Positions 34,902 through 43,543 of a stretch of 64,000 nt of DNA are shown piece after piece. Position numbers and translations under genes: made by a program. The notes below the pieces were generated by a model. The model saw only the letters and a program-made list of their open reading frames with translations. It did not search any database and was not told where the DNA came from. The stretch's first letter is position 1; every line of letters begins with the position of its first letter. This stretch comes from JADJRH01 sp046351455 (GTDB lineage: Bacteria; Myxococcota_A; Polyangia; Polyangiales; Polyangiaceae), in assembly GCA_046351455.1 (NCBI GenBank), contig JAXLYM010000011.1, positions 124,001 through 188,000 of the forward strand. The letters are read 5' to 3'.

Positions 34902-37126
34902 CAGCGCAACGCTAACACCTCCACGGATTTTCGGCCGTCCTGCGGCTTCGGGAAGGCCCCGCGACGACGCGACCAGAACGACGCGACGAACACCTCGCGG
35001 CCCGGTCGCTTCCGGATCGGGACGTGATCGGAGTAGAGAAACCCCTTCTTCCAGCGCTCCGGCGCGATCGGGAGCGGCAGGCCGACCTCGCGCTCCTGCG
35101 GGTCGATCATCGTGGTCGAGAGCAGCGGCGGTGACGTCACCTTCGACTTCACCGTGAGCTGCACGTCCTTCGCCGCCGGGCCGCCCGCGCGGAGCAGGAG
35201 CAGCAGCTCGGGCTGCGCGCCGTCGCGGAAGCGCGCGCCGACGAGCTCCGTGCCGTCGTCGAACATCACGTGGAGCGGGCGCAGCTCGGACTCGAGATCC
35301 TTCGCGAGATCCGCGGCGCGCGCGGCGTCGCCCCTCGCGAGCGCCATGTTGTAGAGGATGCGGCGGTCGTCGAACGTCACGGGCTCGGTCTCGATCGGCT
35401 GCGTCGGCTGATCGAAGTGCGCGCGCAGCTCCCACGTGAGCAGCGGGTCCGGCACGATCGCGCGCTCCGGCTCCGTGCCCGAGACGAGGTACCAGCGGAA
35501 GAACGACGGCTCGCTCTCGCGGAACGAGAACGCCTCGATCGGCGCGCTCGCGGTGCGGTCCACCTGCCAGAACGATCCGACCGCCGTCACGCGGTATTTC
35601 GCGGCCAGATCGGCCTGCGCTTCATCGAGGAGAAAGCGCGTGTCCACCAGGTACGGCGCCGGCACCGGCTCCGGCCCCTGGCTCTTCGGCAGCGGCGTGT
35701 TGAGGCCCACGGTGCGGCCGCCGAGCGCCCACACCTGCGCCCAGGTCGGCTTCATGCCCTCGTGCAGATCGACCTTCTGATCCGATGGAATTCGATCGTC
35801 GAGCCAGTGGAGGAACGCGATCGACGGGCCGTCGGAGTCGATGAGGCGGCCGTGCTCGTCGAAGCGTCCGCCCGTGCGCCGCGCGTACACGAGCGCAGGC
35901 AATCCGTCGCGCAGCACGAACGCGAGCGGGATCGCGAGGGCCCCGAGCACGACGATCGGCGCCAGGTCGCGCGCGCGCACGCCGGAGAAGAGCCGCGCGA
36001 CGCTCGGGGCCAAGGTCGCGAGGAGCGCGCCCATCCCGAGCGCGAAATACGCGGCGAACGTGTGCGGCCAGAAGACGTGGATGTCGGCGCCCTGCTTGAA
36101 CACGACGTACTGAAACACCGCCATGCCAAGGTAGAAGATCGGGATCGCCTCCTCCTCGCGCAGCACGAAATAGAATCGAACGGCGGCGACGATCGCGGCC
36201 ACCTTTCCGAGCACGACCGCGATCGGCGTGAAACAGAGCTCGATCCAGTAGCGGCGCGAGGCGAGCACCGCGGAGAGCGGGACCTTGTTGCCGTTCGCGC
36301 GCTGGCCGTACGAGCCGACGAGATCGTTCAGCTTGCCGATCTTCGCGAAGATCAGGAGGTACGCCATGCCGCTCACGAACGACGTCAGCGCGAGCGCCAG
36401 CCACAGCCCCATGTAGCGGCGCGCCGGCACGCGCGCGAAGCCGAAGCGCGGCAGCACCAGCCACCGCGCGACGCCGAACACGAGCATCTGGAACACGAGC
36501 ACGTACGACGGCCAGTCCGCGTGCACCGCGAACAGGAACCCTACCCACGCGATCGCGGCGTATTTGCGGCGCCACGTGGCGAGGTACCGCGCCCAGCCGT
36601 AGAGGCCGAGCAGCGTCCACGTCATCACCGGCACCTCCAGCGCGTTGAAAGCCGCGAACGACAGCGCGATCGGCAGCACCACGAACGCGAGCGCCGCGAT
36701 CGCTCCGGACGCGGGGCGCCACACGCTGCGGCCGATCGCGTAGAGGAGCGGCGGCGTCGCCGAGCTGAGCAGCACCGGCGCGAGGCGACACACGAAATCG
36801 TGGCGCCCGAACACCTTGAAGAAGAGCGCCGTCGTCCAGAAGATGCCCCACGGGTGGTGGCAGTAATACGAGGACGGCGGCGGCGCGGTCGCGGTGTACT
36901 CCCAGACGGGGCCGAGGATGTGCCACCGCCACATGTTCTCCGCGATGATGCCCATGCTCGCGGACGACGCGTAGTGCCCCGCGAGCGGCGGCGATCCGAT
37001 CTCCCACGCTGCGACGAGCGCGAAGAACAACGTCGCGACGGCGGCGATCGCCTTCGAAACACGCTCCTCCAGCTTCGTCGTGATCGGGAGGCCGTCGTGG
37101 TCCCGCGGGGTATCGAGGGGCCGCAT
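34901..37126 (-). CDS. GT39-like polytopic membrane glycosyltransferase
   Basis: 741 residues from the ATG at 37126 (six codons inside a possible upstream start). The N-terminus has a transmembrane helix, then WEIGSPPLAGHYASSASMGI and CHHPWGIFWTTALFF, the acidic/aromatic periplasmic loop pattern of GT-C enzymes such as ArnT/PMT (GT39). About nine more hydrophobic helices follow to about residue 430. The last 250 residues form a soluble domain (DRTASAPIEAFSFRE onward). It should transfer a sugar from a polyprenyl-phosphate donor in the periplasm. The acceptor is unknown. Coupled to the downstream AgmX-domain lipoprotein. Confidence 0.78.
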   Translation of the reverse strand: MRPLDTPRDHDGLPITTKLEERVSKAIAAVATLFFALVAAWEIGSPPLAGHYASSASMGIIAENMWRWHILGPVWEYTATAPPPSSYYCHHPWGIFWTTALFFKVFGRHDFVCRLAPVLLSSATPPLLYAIGRSVWRPASGAIAALAFVVLPIALSFAAFNALEVPVMTWTLLGLYGWARYLATWRRKYAAIAWVGFLFAVHADWPSYVLVFQMLVFGVARWLVLPRFGFARVPARRYMGLWLALALTSFVSGMAYLLIFAKIGKLNDLVGSYGQRANGNKVPLSAVLASRRYWIELCFTPIAVVLGKVAAIVAAVRFYFVLREEEAIPIFYLGMAVFQYVVFKQGADIHVFWPHTFAAYFALGMGALLATLAPSVARLFSGVRARDLAPIVVLGALAIPLAFVLRDGLPALVYARRTGGRFDEHGRLIDSDGPSIAFLHWLDDRIPSDQKVDLHEGMKPTWAQVWALGGRTVGLNTPLPKSQGPEPVPAPYLVDTRFLLDEAQADLAAKYRVTAVGSFWQVDRTASAPIEAFSFRESEPSFFRWYLVSGTEPERAIVPDPLLTWELRAHFDQPTQPIETEPVTFDDRRILYNMALARGDAARAADLAKDLESELRPLHVMFDDGTELVGARFRDGAQPELLLLLRAGGPAAKDVQLTVKSKVTSPPLLSTTMIDPQEREVGLPLPIAPERWKKGFLYSDHVPIRKRPGREVFVASFWSRRRGAFPKPQDGRKSVEVLALR

Positions 37127-37210
37127 CGCGCGCGACACTACCACCCTGCGCGGCGCCCCGCGCCACCGTGGTGTTTGTCAAACGTCGGCCCTCTTGTACG
37201 TTCCGCCGCG

Positions 37211-38797
37211 TTGATCCGCGGTGCATCAGCCTGGTTCGCTCGCTCGCCCCTGCGCGGCCTTCTGGCCTTCGCGAGCGCGCTCGTGGCGTTCGCGGTGATC
37301 GCGGCGCCCATCGCGGCGACTCGGTTCCCGCCGATGACGGACCTGCCGTTCCACGCGGCGCACTCGTCGATCCTGCGGCACTACTTCGACCCGGACTGGC
37401 ACTTCCACGAGCAGTTCGAGATCCACCCGATCGCGGTGCCGTACCTGCTCCAGTACGCGATCGCCGCGCTCTTCATGCTGGTGATGAAGCCGCTCGCCGC
37501 GGTGAAGACGGCGACGGTGGCGATGCTGCTGCTCGTGCCCGGCGGCATGGCGGTGCTCCTCCACGGCATGAAGCGCAGCCCGCACACCGCGCTGCTCACG
37601 CTGCCGATCGCGTACTCGACGCTCACGCACTGGGGCTTCATCAACTTCATCGGCGCGCTCGGGCTCTTCGCGGCGTGCGTCGGGTTCGCGATGATGGTCG
37701 TGGATCGGCCCACGCGCGGCCGACGGATCGCGCTCGGGGCGGCGCTGGTGCTCCTGTTCTTCACGCACATCTTCCGCTTCCCGATGGGGCTCGCGGCGGT
37801 GCTCGGGACGGCGGTGTTCCTGTATCCGGCGACGCGGCGGCTCGGGCCGATCGTGCTGCCGGCGCTGCCTTCGGTGATCCTGTTCGCGATCTGGCTCGTG
37901 GTGCGGCCGAAGGCGCTCGACGCCGGCGGGATGACGTTCCACTTCGATCCGGCCCGCGCGAAGGAGATCTGGCCCCTCTTGTGGAGCGGCTTCACCAGCC
38001 CGCGCGAGATGGAGCTCGCGGGTATGCTCGCGCGCGCGGCGGCCATCGTCGGCGCGGCGGCGCTCTTCGTGAAGGCCTTCGAGCACAGCCTCTTCTTCGA
38101 TGGAACAAGGCGGAGCACGCGGTTCGCGATCGGGGCGTGGCTCGTGGTGGCGTGCTGTACCGCGGTGTTCCTGGGGCTGTTCTTCACGCTGCCGATGTCG
38201 ATCGGCGTGTGGTGGTACGTGTACCCGCGCGAGGCGACGGCCGCGGCGTACCTGGCAGTGGCGCTCCTGCCCGGACTGCCACGCTCGCTGCCGTGGCGCG
38301 CGGGCCTCACGGCGGTGATGATGGCGGTCGCGATCGCTTATGGCAGCTTCGTGACTGCCAGTTACCGTGACTTCAACGCGCAGACCGAGGATTTCGCGAA
38401 GATCGCGGCCCAGATCCCGCGGGCGCCGCGGCTCATGTACCTCATCTTCGATCACGGCGGCAGCGCGCGTCAGACGACGCCGTTCATTCATCTGCCCGCG
38501 TACATTCAGGCGGAGCGCGGCGGATACCTGAGCTTCAACTTCGCGTGGTGGGGCGCGGCGCCGGTCGTGTTCCGCGACCCGCACGACCCCGAGGCGGTGC
38601 TCCCCCCGCCGACGCCGACACGATGGGAGTGGCAACCGAACCTCTTCAAGGTGAAAGAGCACGGCCCCTTCTTCGATTGGTTCCTGGTGCGCGCCGGACG
38701 CTCGCCGGACTCCATCTTCAAGGACGATCCCGAGATCCGCCGCGTGGACCACGTGGGGATGTGGTGGCTTTACCGGAGGACCTCTGCGGCGAAGTGA
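37211..38797 (+). CDS. Polytopic membrane protein, GT-C-like
   Basis: 528 residues from a TTG at 37211, since no ATG/GTG fits before the first helix. The first helix LRGLLAFASALVAFAVI is followed by MTDLPFHAAHSSILRHYFDP, similar in layout to the periplasmic loop of GT-C enzymes. About ten hydrophobic helices run to residue 400, and a soluble C-terminal part follows (RAPRLMYLIFDHGG onward). Family not certain; it may be a GT-C glycosyltransferase with a poorly conserved acceptor domain. Divergent from the GT39-like gene, suggesting linked roles in envelope glycan synthesis. Confidence 0.6.
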   Translation: MIRGASAWFARSPLRGLLAFASALVAFAVIAAPIAATRFPPMTDLPFHAAHSSILRHYFDPDWHFHEQFEIHPIAVPYLLQYAIAALFMLVMKPLAAVKTATVAMLLLVPGGMAVLLHGMKRSPHTALLTLPIAYSTLTHWGFINFIGALGLFAACVGFAMMVVDRPTRGRRIALGAALVLLFFTHIFRFPMGLAAVLGTAVFLYPATRRLGPIVLPALPSVILFAIWLVVRPKALDAGGMTFHFDPARAKEIWPLLWSGFTSPREMELAGMLARAAAIVGAAALFVKAFEHSLFFDGTRRSTRFAIGAWLVVACCTAVFLGLFFTLPMSIGVWWYVYPREATAAAYLAVALLPGLPRSLPWRAGLTAVMMAVAIAYGSFVTASYRDFNAQTEDFAKIAAQIPRAPRLMYLIFDHGGSARQTTPFIHLPAYIQAERGGYLSFNFAWWGAAPVVFRDPHDPEAVLPPPTPTRWEWQPNLFKVKEHGPFFDWFLVRAGRSPDSIFKDDPEIRRVDHVGMWWLYRRTSAAK

Positions 38798-38853
38798 CGA
38801 AACGCGCGGGAATCGCGCGCGCTGGGGGGGAGGGAAAGGGTTAAATTGCCCCC

Positions 38854-39003
38854 GTGGCGTCTTCGCGGGCTGCGCTGGAGGTGGCTGTCTTCGCGGGATA
38901 CGAAGTGAAAACGTATCCGGTGCCGCTCGTGGGGCGCGTCACGATCGGGCGGACGGAAGACAACGACATTCGCATCAGCGTGCCGGCCGAAGAGACGCCT
39001 CCG
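38854..39003 (+). pseudogene. FHA-domain remnant
   Basis: A GTG at 38854 opens a frame whose first 40 residues read as the start of an FHA domain (LEVAVFAGYEVKTYP and VGRVTIGRTEDNDIRISVP), the form found at the N-terminus of myxobacterial sigma-54 regulators. The Ser-x-x-His core that should follow is missing; the sequence turns into TPPDSPREPV and then non-coding-like text. The 39128 gene begins 125 bp after. This looks like a gene cut short by a rearrangement or insertion. It could also be a short functional peptide. Confidence 0.55.
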
Positions 39004-39093
39004 GACTCGCCGAGAGAGCCTGTCGCGAGAGGGGACGACACGATGGAACGCCTCGCCCAAGAATCGATAGGCGGGCGAAACGCTCGAACGGTC

Positions 39094-39120
39094 TTGCTGC
39101 ATCGAGCGCGACGTTGTACT
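39094..39120 (+). promoter_or_regulatory. Possible promoter of the Phd-DUF5678 pair
   Basis: TTGCTG at 39094-39099 and TGTACT at 39115-39120 with 15 bases between them resemble -35/-10 boxes and end seven bases before the ATG at 39128, which would give a nearly leaderless transcript. Spacing is short, so this is weak. Confidence 0.25.
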
Positions 39121-39127
39121 CCAAGTC

Positions 39128-39547
39128 ATGGCTACCACCGCCGTGGGCGTTCGCGATCTCAAGTTGCACGCTCCGAAGCTCGTGGGCCGCGCCGCGCAAG
39201 GGGAGCGCATCGTCATTTCACGGTACGGGCGGCCCCAAGCCGTGCTCGGACCCGTCGATGTAGACTCCGCCTCCCTCCACGATCCTTCTCCCCTCCCCCA
39301 AAGCCCCCGCATGACGGAGTGGTTGGAGCAAAAGCGTTGCTTCGAGCAGCTCCTGCCGCGCCTCACTGGCAGGTACGAAGGGCGCTTCGTCGCAGTGCGC
39401 GGCGGCCGCGTGATCGGCTCCGACGTCGACCAAGACAAGCTCTTCGAGCGCCTCTGGGAGAAGCTCGGCGGAAAGACGTTCTTCATTGGCCGGGTCGGCG
39501 GAAAGACTCCCATCGTCGAGATGCCGGGCTTCGAGGTCGAAGAGTGA
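39128..39547 (+). CDS. Phd/YefM-type antitoxin domain fused to DUF5678
   Basis: 139 residues. The first 45 residues match the Phd/YefM antitoxin fold: GVRDLKLHAPKLVGRAAQGE, then IVISRYGRPQAVLGPV, where the RYGRPQAVL strand is diagnostic. After a Pro/Ser linker, residues about 78-127 read RYEGRFVAVRGGRVIGSDVD and FFIGRVGG, matching the short DUF5678 pattern. Normally Phd proteins pair with a Fic/Doc or RelE toxin; none is here. Instead its stop overlaps the retropepsin-like gene's GTG (GTGA). It should bind DNA as a dimer and autoregulate the pair. The upstream gene is an FHA remnant. Base composition is a little less GC-rich than flanks. Confidence 0.78.
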   Translation: MATTAVGVRDLKLHAPKLVGRAAQGERIVISRYGRPQAVLGPVDVDSASLHDPSPLPQSPRMTEWLEQKRCFEQLLPRLTGRYEGRFVAVRGGRVIGSDVDQDKLFERLWEKLGGKTFFIGRVGGKTPIVEMPGFEVEE

Positions 39548-39963
39548 AGCGCGCGCTGAGCCGGGCGTTCGACCCGCCCGCGCCGATGGTGCCAGTCCGC
39601 GTGCGCGCCCCCAACGGCGCTCCCTCGGTCGATCTCGAAGCGAAGCTCGACACGGGCGCCGACCTCTGCGCCGTGCCGGAGCACCACGTGGCGACATTGG
39701 CCCTCCCACCCGTGCGAGTCGTACGCGCGGCAGGGTTCTTGGGCGCTCACCAGGAAGTCGTCGTGTACAGGGTCGACTTCACGATCGACGGGATTGATTT
39801 CCTCCACGTGGAGGCGCTCGCCACTCGTCGATCGTATGCGATTGTGGGGCGGAACATCCTCCGTCGACTCGTGATGCGCATCGACGGGCCCAAGGAACGC
39901 CTGGAGCTGGGACCGCCCAAGGCGACGCGTCAGCGCGCGAAGCGCGTTTCGAGCGATCAATGA
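39544..39963 (+). CDS. Retropepsin-like aspartic protease domain protein
   Basis: 139 residues from a GTG at 39544, overlapping the antitoxin-like stop by four bases. The sequence LDTGADLCAVP at 35-45 carries the Asp-Thr-Gly catalytic motif (Asp36). Beta strands on both sides (VPVRVRAPNGAPSVDLEAK, then VVYRVDFTIDG and FLHVEALAT) and the AIVGRNILRRLVMRI helix near 99-113 match clan AA, single-domain retroviral-type aspartic peptidases, which act as dimers. The final 20 residues are basic and disordered. Expected to cleave protein. The substrate is unknown; the coupled gene is the obvious candidate. Confidence 0.8.
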   Translation: MKRALSRAFDPPAPMVPVRVRAPNGAPSVDLEAKLDTGADLCAVPEHHVATLALPPVRVVRAAGFLGAHQEVVVYRVDFTIDGIDFLHVEALATRRSYAIVGRNILRRLVMRIDGPKERLELGPPKATRQRAKRVSSDQ

Positions 39964-40027
39964 TGTCTTGTGGACGGGGGGACGCCGGAGCGGCGGACTG
40001 GCGCCGCTCCGGTTCATTGAAACGCGC

Positions 40028-43000
40028 TCAGAACGCGTAGCAGACGACGAGCTTCGGGCGCATCGTGCTCTTCGAGGCTTCGCTGCCGGAGAAGTTGTGG
40101 AGGCCTGTCGGGCCCGCCAGATCCTCTTCCAGGATGATGCCGTTGTTCGCGAGCGTGCCCTTCACCCACGCGTCGGCCAGCGCCTTCATGTCGAAGGTCT
40201 TGTAGCCCACGCCGCCGCCGTTGAAGGCCGAGATCGTGTCGAGCGCGAAGTTCGTGATCGAGCCGAAGTTCGTCCACGACACCGTCGACTCGGACCACGG
40301 GTTCACCACGCGGTGCGCGCGGATCTGCGTGTAGCTCTCGTTCCAGGATTCATAGATGTACGCCACGGCGCTCGTCACGTGCGCGCCCGCGGGGACCGCC
40401 GCCATGTCGAACTTCATGATGGTGCGGTGGACGCCCGAGGAGATGCCGGTCCACGTCGACGGATAGGCGCCGGCCGCCCAGGAGCCGTTTCCGACGCCGA
40501 GGTCCGCCTCCCACACGTTTCCGCTGCCGCCGCGCTGAATCGTGACGCAGCCGGGGAGCTCGCCGCACGTCGCCGACGAGGCCTGCGCGATCGTCGCGTC
40601 GCGCTGCGCCGGGGTGAAGACGCCGGCCGTAGACAGCGTGTTTGCGCTGGAGGTGACGCAGGAGACGTACTGCGCGTGGTTGGTCCACGCGACGTTCTGG
40701 CCCGCGGGGCCGGAGCACGGGCAGAGCTCCGCGATCGAGCAGCCGCTCGCGGGGTCCACCGCGGTGTTCTTCGGGGTCGCGGAGCAGGCGTCCGTCGCGT
40801 TGAAGACGCCGTCACCGTCCACGTCGGGGTCGCACGCGTCGCCCTCACCGTCGCTGTCCAGATCGGCCTGGCCGGGGTTCACGGTGATGGGGCAGTTGTC
40901 GGAGGCGTCCACCAGACCGTCGTTGTCGTCGTCCGCGTCGCACGCGTCGCCCTGCATATCACCGTCGGTGTCGAGCTGGCCTGCGTTCGTGACGAGCGGG
41001 CAGTTGTCGCCCGGATCCGCCGCGCCGTCGTTGTCGTCGTCCGGATCGCAGACGTCGCCCGCGCCGTCGTTGTCCAGGTCCGCTTGATTGGCGTTCGCCG
41101 CGACAGGGCAGTTGTCGTTCGCGTCGAGCACGGCGTCGCCGTCGTCGTCGGTGTCGCACGCGTCGCCCACGCCGTCGCCGTCCAGGTCCGCCTGATTCGC
41201 GTTCGCGACGTGCGGGCAGTTGTCGGTCACGTTGAACAGCGTGTCTCCGTCGGAGTCGGAGTCGCACGCGTCGCCCGTGCCGTCGCCATCCATGTCGGCC
41301 TGGTTGGCGTTGGGATCGAACACGCAGTTGTCGATCACGTCGTCGACGCCGTCGCCGTCGTCGTCCCCGTCGCACGCGTCACCGACCGTGTCCCCGTCCC
41401 AGTCCGCCTGGTTGGAGTTTTGGGTGAACTGACAGTTATCGGCCGCGTCCGCCACGCCGTCGCCGTCGTCGTCCGGATCGCAGACGTCGCCCTTGCCGTC
41501 ACCGTCCGTGTCCGTCACGTTCGAAGAGACGACGCCGGGGCAGTTGTCGGACGCGTCGAGAACACCGTCGTTGTCGTCGTCGTCGTCGCACGCGTCGCCG
41601 AGCGCGTCGCCGTCCGCGTTCGCCTGACTGGCATTCAGGACGAGCGGGCAGTTGTCGGTCGCGTCGAGGACTCCATCGTTGTCATCGTCGGAGTCGCAGG
41701 CGTCGCCGTGGGCGTCACCATCGGTGTTCGTCTGCGCCGGATTGGCCGTCGTCGCGCAGTTGTCGGTCGCGTCCGGAACCCCGTCGCCGTCGTCGTCGGG
41801 ATCGCAGGAGTCGCCCTGGCCGTCGCCGTCGAGGTCGGCCTGGAGCTGGTTCGGCACGGACTGGCAGTTGTCGGTCGCGTCCGGCACGCCGTCGCCGTCG
41901 TCATCCATGTCGCACGCGTCGCCCTGGCCGTCGGCGTCCATGTCCTGCTGGCCCTGGTTCATCAGCCAGACGCAGTTGTCCGTCGCGTCCGGCACGCCGT
42001 CGCCGTCGTCGTCCGCGTCGCACACGTCGCCGAGGCCGTCGCCGTCGAAGTCCGCCTGATTGGCGTTCACGATCGTGGGGCAGTCGTCGGAGGCGTCGAC
42101 GACTCCATCGTTGTCGTCGTCCGGATCGCAGGCGTTTCCGAGCGCGTCGCCGTCGAGGTTCTCTTGAAGGGGGTTGTCGATGACAGGGCAGTTGTCGGTC
42201 GCGTCCGGCACGCCGTCCGCGTCGTCGTCGCCGTCGCACATGTCGCCCTGCGCGTCGTTGTCGTGATTGGCCTGGTCGCTGTTCGGCGTCGTCGCGCAGT
42301 TGTCCACGCCGTCCAGGACTCCGTCGTTGTCGTCGTCCGGATCGCAGGCGTTTCCGAGCGCGTCGCCGTCCGTATTCAGCTGCTCGTAGTTCGCGACCGT
42401 GGGGCAGTTGTCGCTCGGGTTCGCGACGGTGTCACCGTCGATGTCGGGGTCGCACACGTCGCCGACGCCGTCCGCGTCCTGGTCGTTCTGGTTCGCGGGG
42501 CCGGTGAGCGGGCAGTTGTCGGACGCGTCGACGACTCCATCGTTGTCGTCGTCCGGATCGCAGGCGTTCCCGAGCGCGTCGCCGTCGGTGTTGAGCTGGT
42601 CCGCGTTGGCGATGAAGGAGCAGTTGTCGGTGACGTCGAGGACACCGTCGTTGTCGTCGTCCGGATCGCAGGCGTCGCCCGCGCCGTCGCCGTCGTGGTT
42701 GGCCTGGTCGACGTTCTTCACCGTGGGACAGTTGTCGTTGTCGTCGATGAGGCCGTCTCCGTCCGTGTCTGTCAGGACGACGACCACGGACTTGCCCGAG
42801 GGCGGATTGCAGGCCGGCGTGAGGCGGTATTCGTTGCCGAGGGTGAGGTTCAGATCATCGGTGAAGGCCGCCGTCTCGCCGTTCGACGCGTACCACTTGG
42901 TGACGTTGCCGAAGTTGACCGAGTCGACGATGATGGTCCAGTTGCCGGACAGGCCGCTCACCATGATGCCGTCGGTGTTGTCCGAGTACGAGAACGTGCC

Positions 43001-43543
43001 TTTGAAAGCATTGGAGTTGGCCGGCGTCTCCACGGCCTCGCCCGGGTCGTCCGACTGGGACACGGTCGGGTCCGTCGAGCTGTTCACGATGCGGAAATTG
43101 AGGCTCGCCGTGTTGGCGACGCCGCCCGCGTCCTTCGAGAAGATGAAGCCGAAGGAGGTGCCGCTGCCGGACGTGCTCTGGTGGACCCAGAGGTTGGAGA
43201 AGTACGAAGAGAGGTTGACGCCGGAGGGGTGTCCCGAGGACGAAGTATAGCTGTAGTGCTGGGCGCCGGTCTGCGCCGTCTGAATGGCCTTCACGGTCCC
43301 GACGAGGACGTAGTTGGCGGAGTTGGTCGAGTTCCAGACATCCACGTAGGGCAGGCCGCACGGCGTCGTCGCCTGGGCCTGCGACGTCCCGAAAAATGCG
43401 GCGAGCGCGGCCGCGACCCCGACCCCCGCGGCGAACGGGCGATAGCGCCGGATCCGCGAGAGGAGAGACACCTTGGCGGGGCGCGCATTTCCAGCGCGAA
43501 TCGACGAGAGCCAGCGGGACTTGGACCGGGGGGGGACGGACAT
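40028..43543 (-). CDS. Secreted thrombospondin type 3 repeat protein with DNRLRE-type C-terminal domain
   Basis: 1171 residues from the ATG at 43543, with GAGGA eleven bases upstream. The N-terminus is basic, then hydrophobic (FAAGVGVAAALAAFFG), ending near SQAQA as a signal. An N-terminal beta-rich domain runs to about residue 250. From about 255 to 925 there are 18 thrombospondin type 3 modules of about 36 residues (DNCPxxxNxxQxDxDxDxxGDxCD), calcium-binding in this family. The C-terminal 230 residues include GGSGNVWEADLGVGNGSWAA and FDMKALADAWVKGTLANNG, matching DNRLRE-type adhesin/surface domains. It is an outer-surface or secreted structural protein. No substrate can be named. Confidence 0.88.
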   Translation of the reverse strand: MSVPPRSKSRWLSSIRAGNARPAKVSLLSRIRRYRPFAAGVGVAAALAAFFGTSQAQATTPCGLPYVDVWNSTNSANYVLVGTVKAIQTAQTGAQHYSYTSSSGHPSGVNLSSYFSNLWVHQSTSGSGTSFGFIFSKDAGGVANTASLNFRIVNSSTDPTVSQSDDPGEAVETPANSNAFKGTFSYSDNTDGIMVSGLSGNWTIIVDSVNFGNVTKWYASNGETAAFTDDLNLTLGNEYRLTPACNPPSGKSVVVVLTDTDGDGLIDDNDNCPTVKNVDQANHDGDGAGDACDPDDDNDGVLDVTDNCSFIANADQLNTDGDALGNACDPDDDNDGVVDASDNCPLTGPANQNDQDADGVGDVCDPDIDGDTVANPSDNCPTVANYEQLNTDGDALGNACDPDDDNDGVLDGVDNCATTPNSDQANHDNDAQGDMCDGDDDADGVPDATDNCPVIDNPLQENLDGDALGNACDPDDDNDGVVDASDDCPTIVNANQADFDGDGLGDVCDADDDGDGVPDATDNCVWLMNQGQQDMDADGQGDACDMDDDGDGVPDATDNCQSVPNQLQADLDGDGQGDSCDPDDDGDGVPDATDNCATTANPAQTNTDGDAHGDACDSDDDNDGVLDATDNCPLVLNASQANADGDALGDACDDDDDNDGVLDASDNCPGVVSSNVTDTDGDGKGDVCDPDDDGDGVADAADNCQFTQNSNQADWDGDTVGDACDGDDDGDGVDDVIDNCVFDPNANQADMDGDGTGDACDSDSDGDTLFNVTDNCPHVANANQADLDGDGVGDACDTDDDGDAVLDANDNCPVAANANQADLDNDGAGDVCDPDDDNDGAADPGDNCPLVTNAGQLDTDGDMQGDACDADDDNDGLVDASDNCPITVNPGQADLDSDGEGDACDPDVDGDGVFNATDACSATPKNTAVDPASGCSIAELCPCSGPAGQNVAWTNHAQYVSCVTSSANTLSTAGVFTPAQRDATIAQASSATCGELPGCVTIQRGGSGNVWEADLGVGNGSWAAGAYPSTWTGISSGVHRTIMKFDMAAVPAGAHVTSAVAYIYESWNESYTQIRAHRVVNPWSESTVSWTNFGSITNFALDTISAFNGGGVGYKTFDMKALADAWVKGTLANNGIILEEDLAGPTGLHNFSGSEASKSTMRPKLVVCYAF

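Noticed and set aside
35270..37210. Extension of the 37211 membrane protein 647 codons upstream
   Set aside because: The upstream part is antisense to the GT39-like gene and is Arg/Glu-rich, unlike the membrane protein.
38854..39963. A single 369-codon fusion of FHA fragment and retropepsin
   Set aside because: The frame is open because of high GC, but the middle is Arg-rich text and the retropepsin has its own GTG coupled to the antitoxin-like gene.
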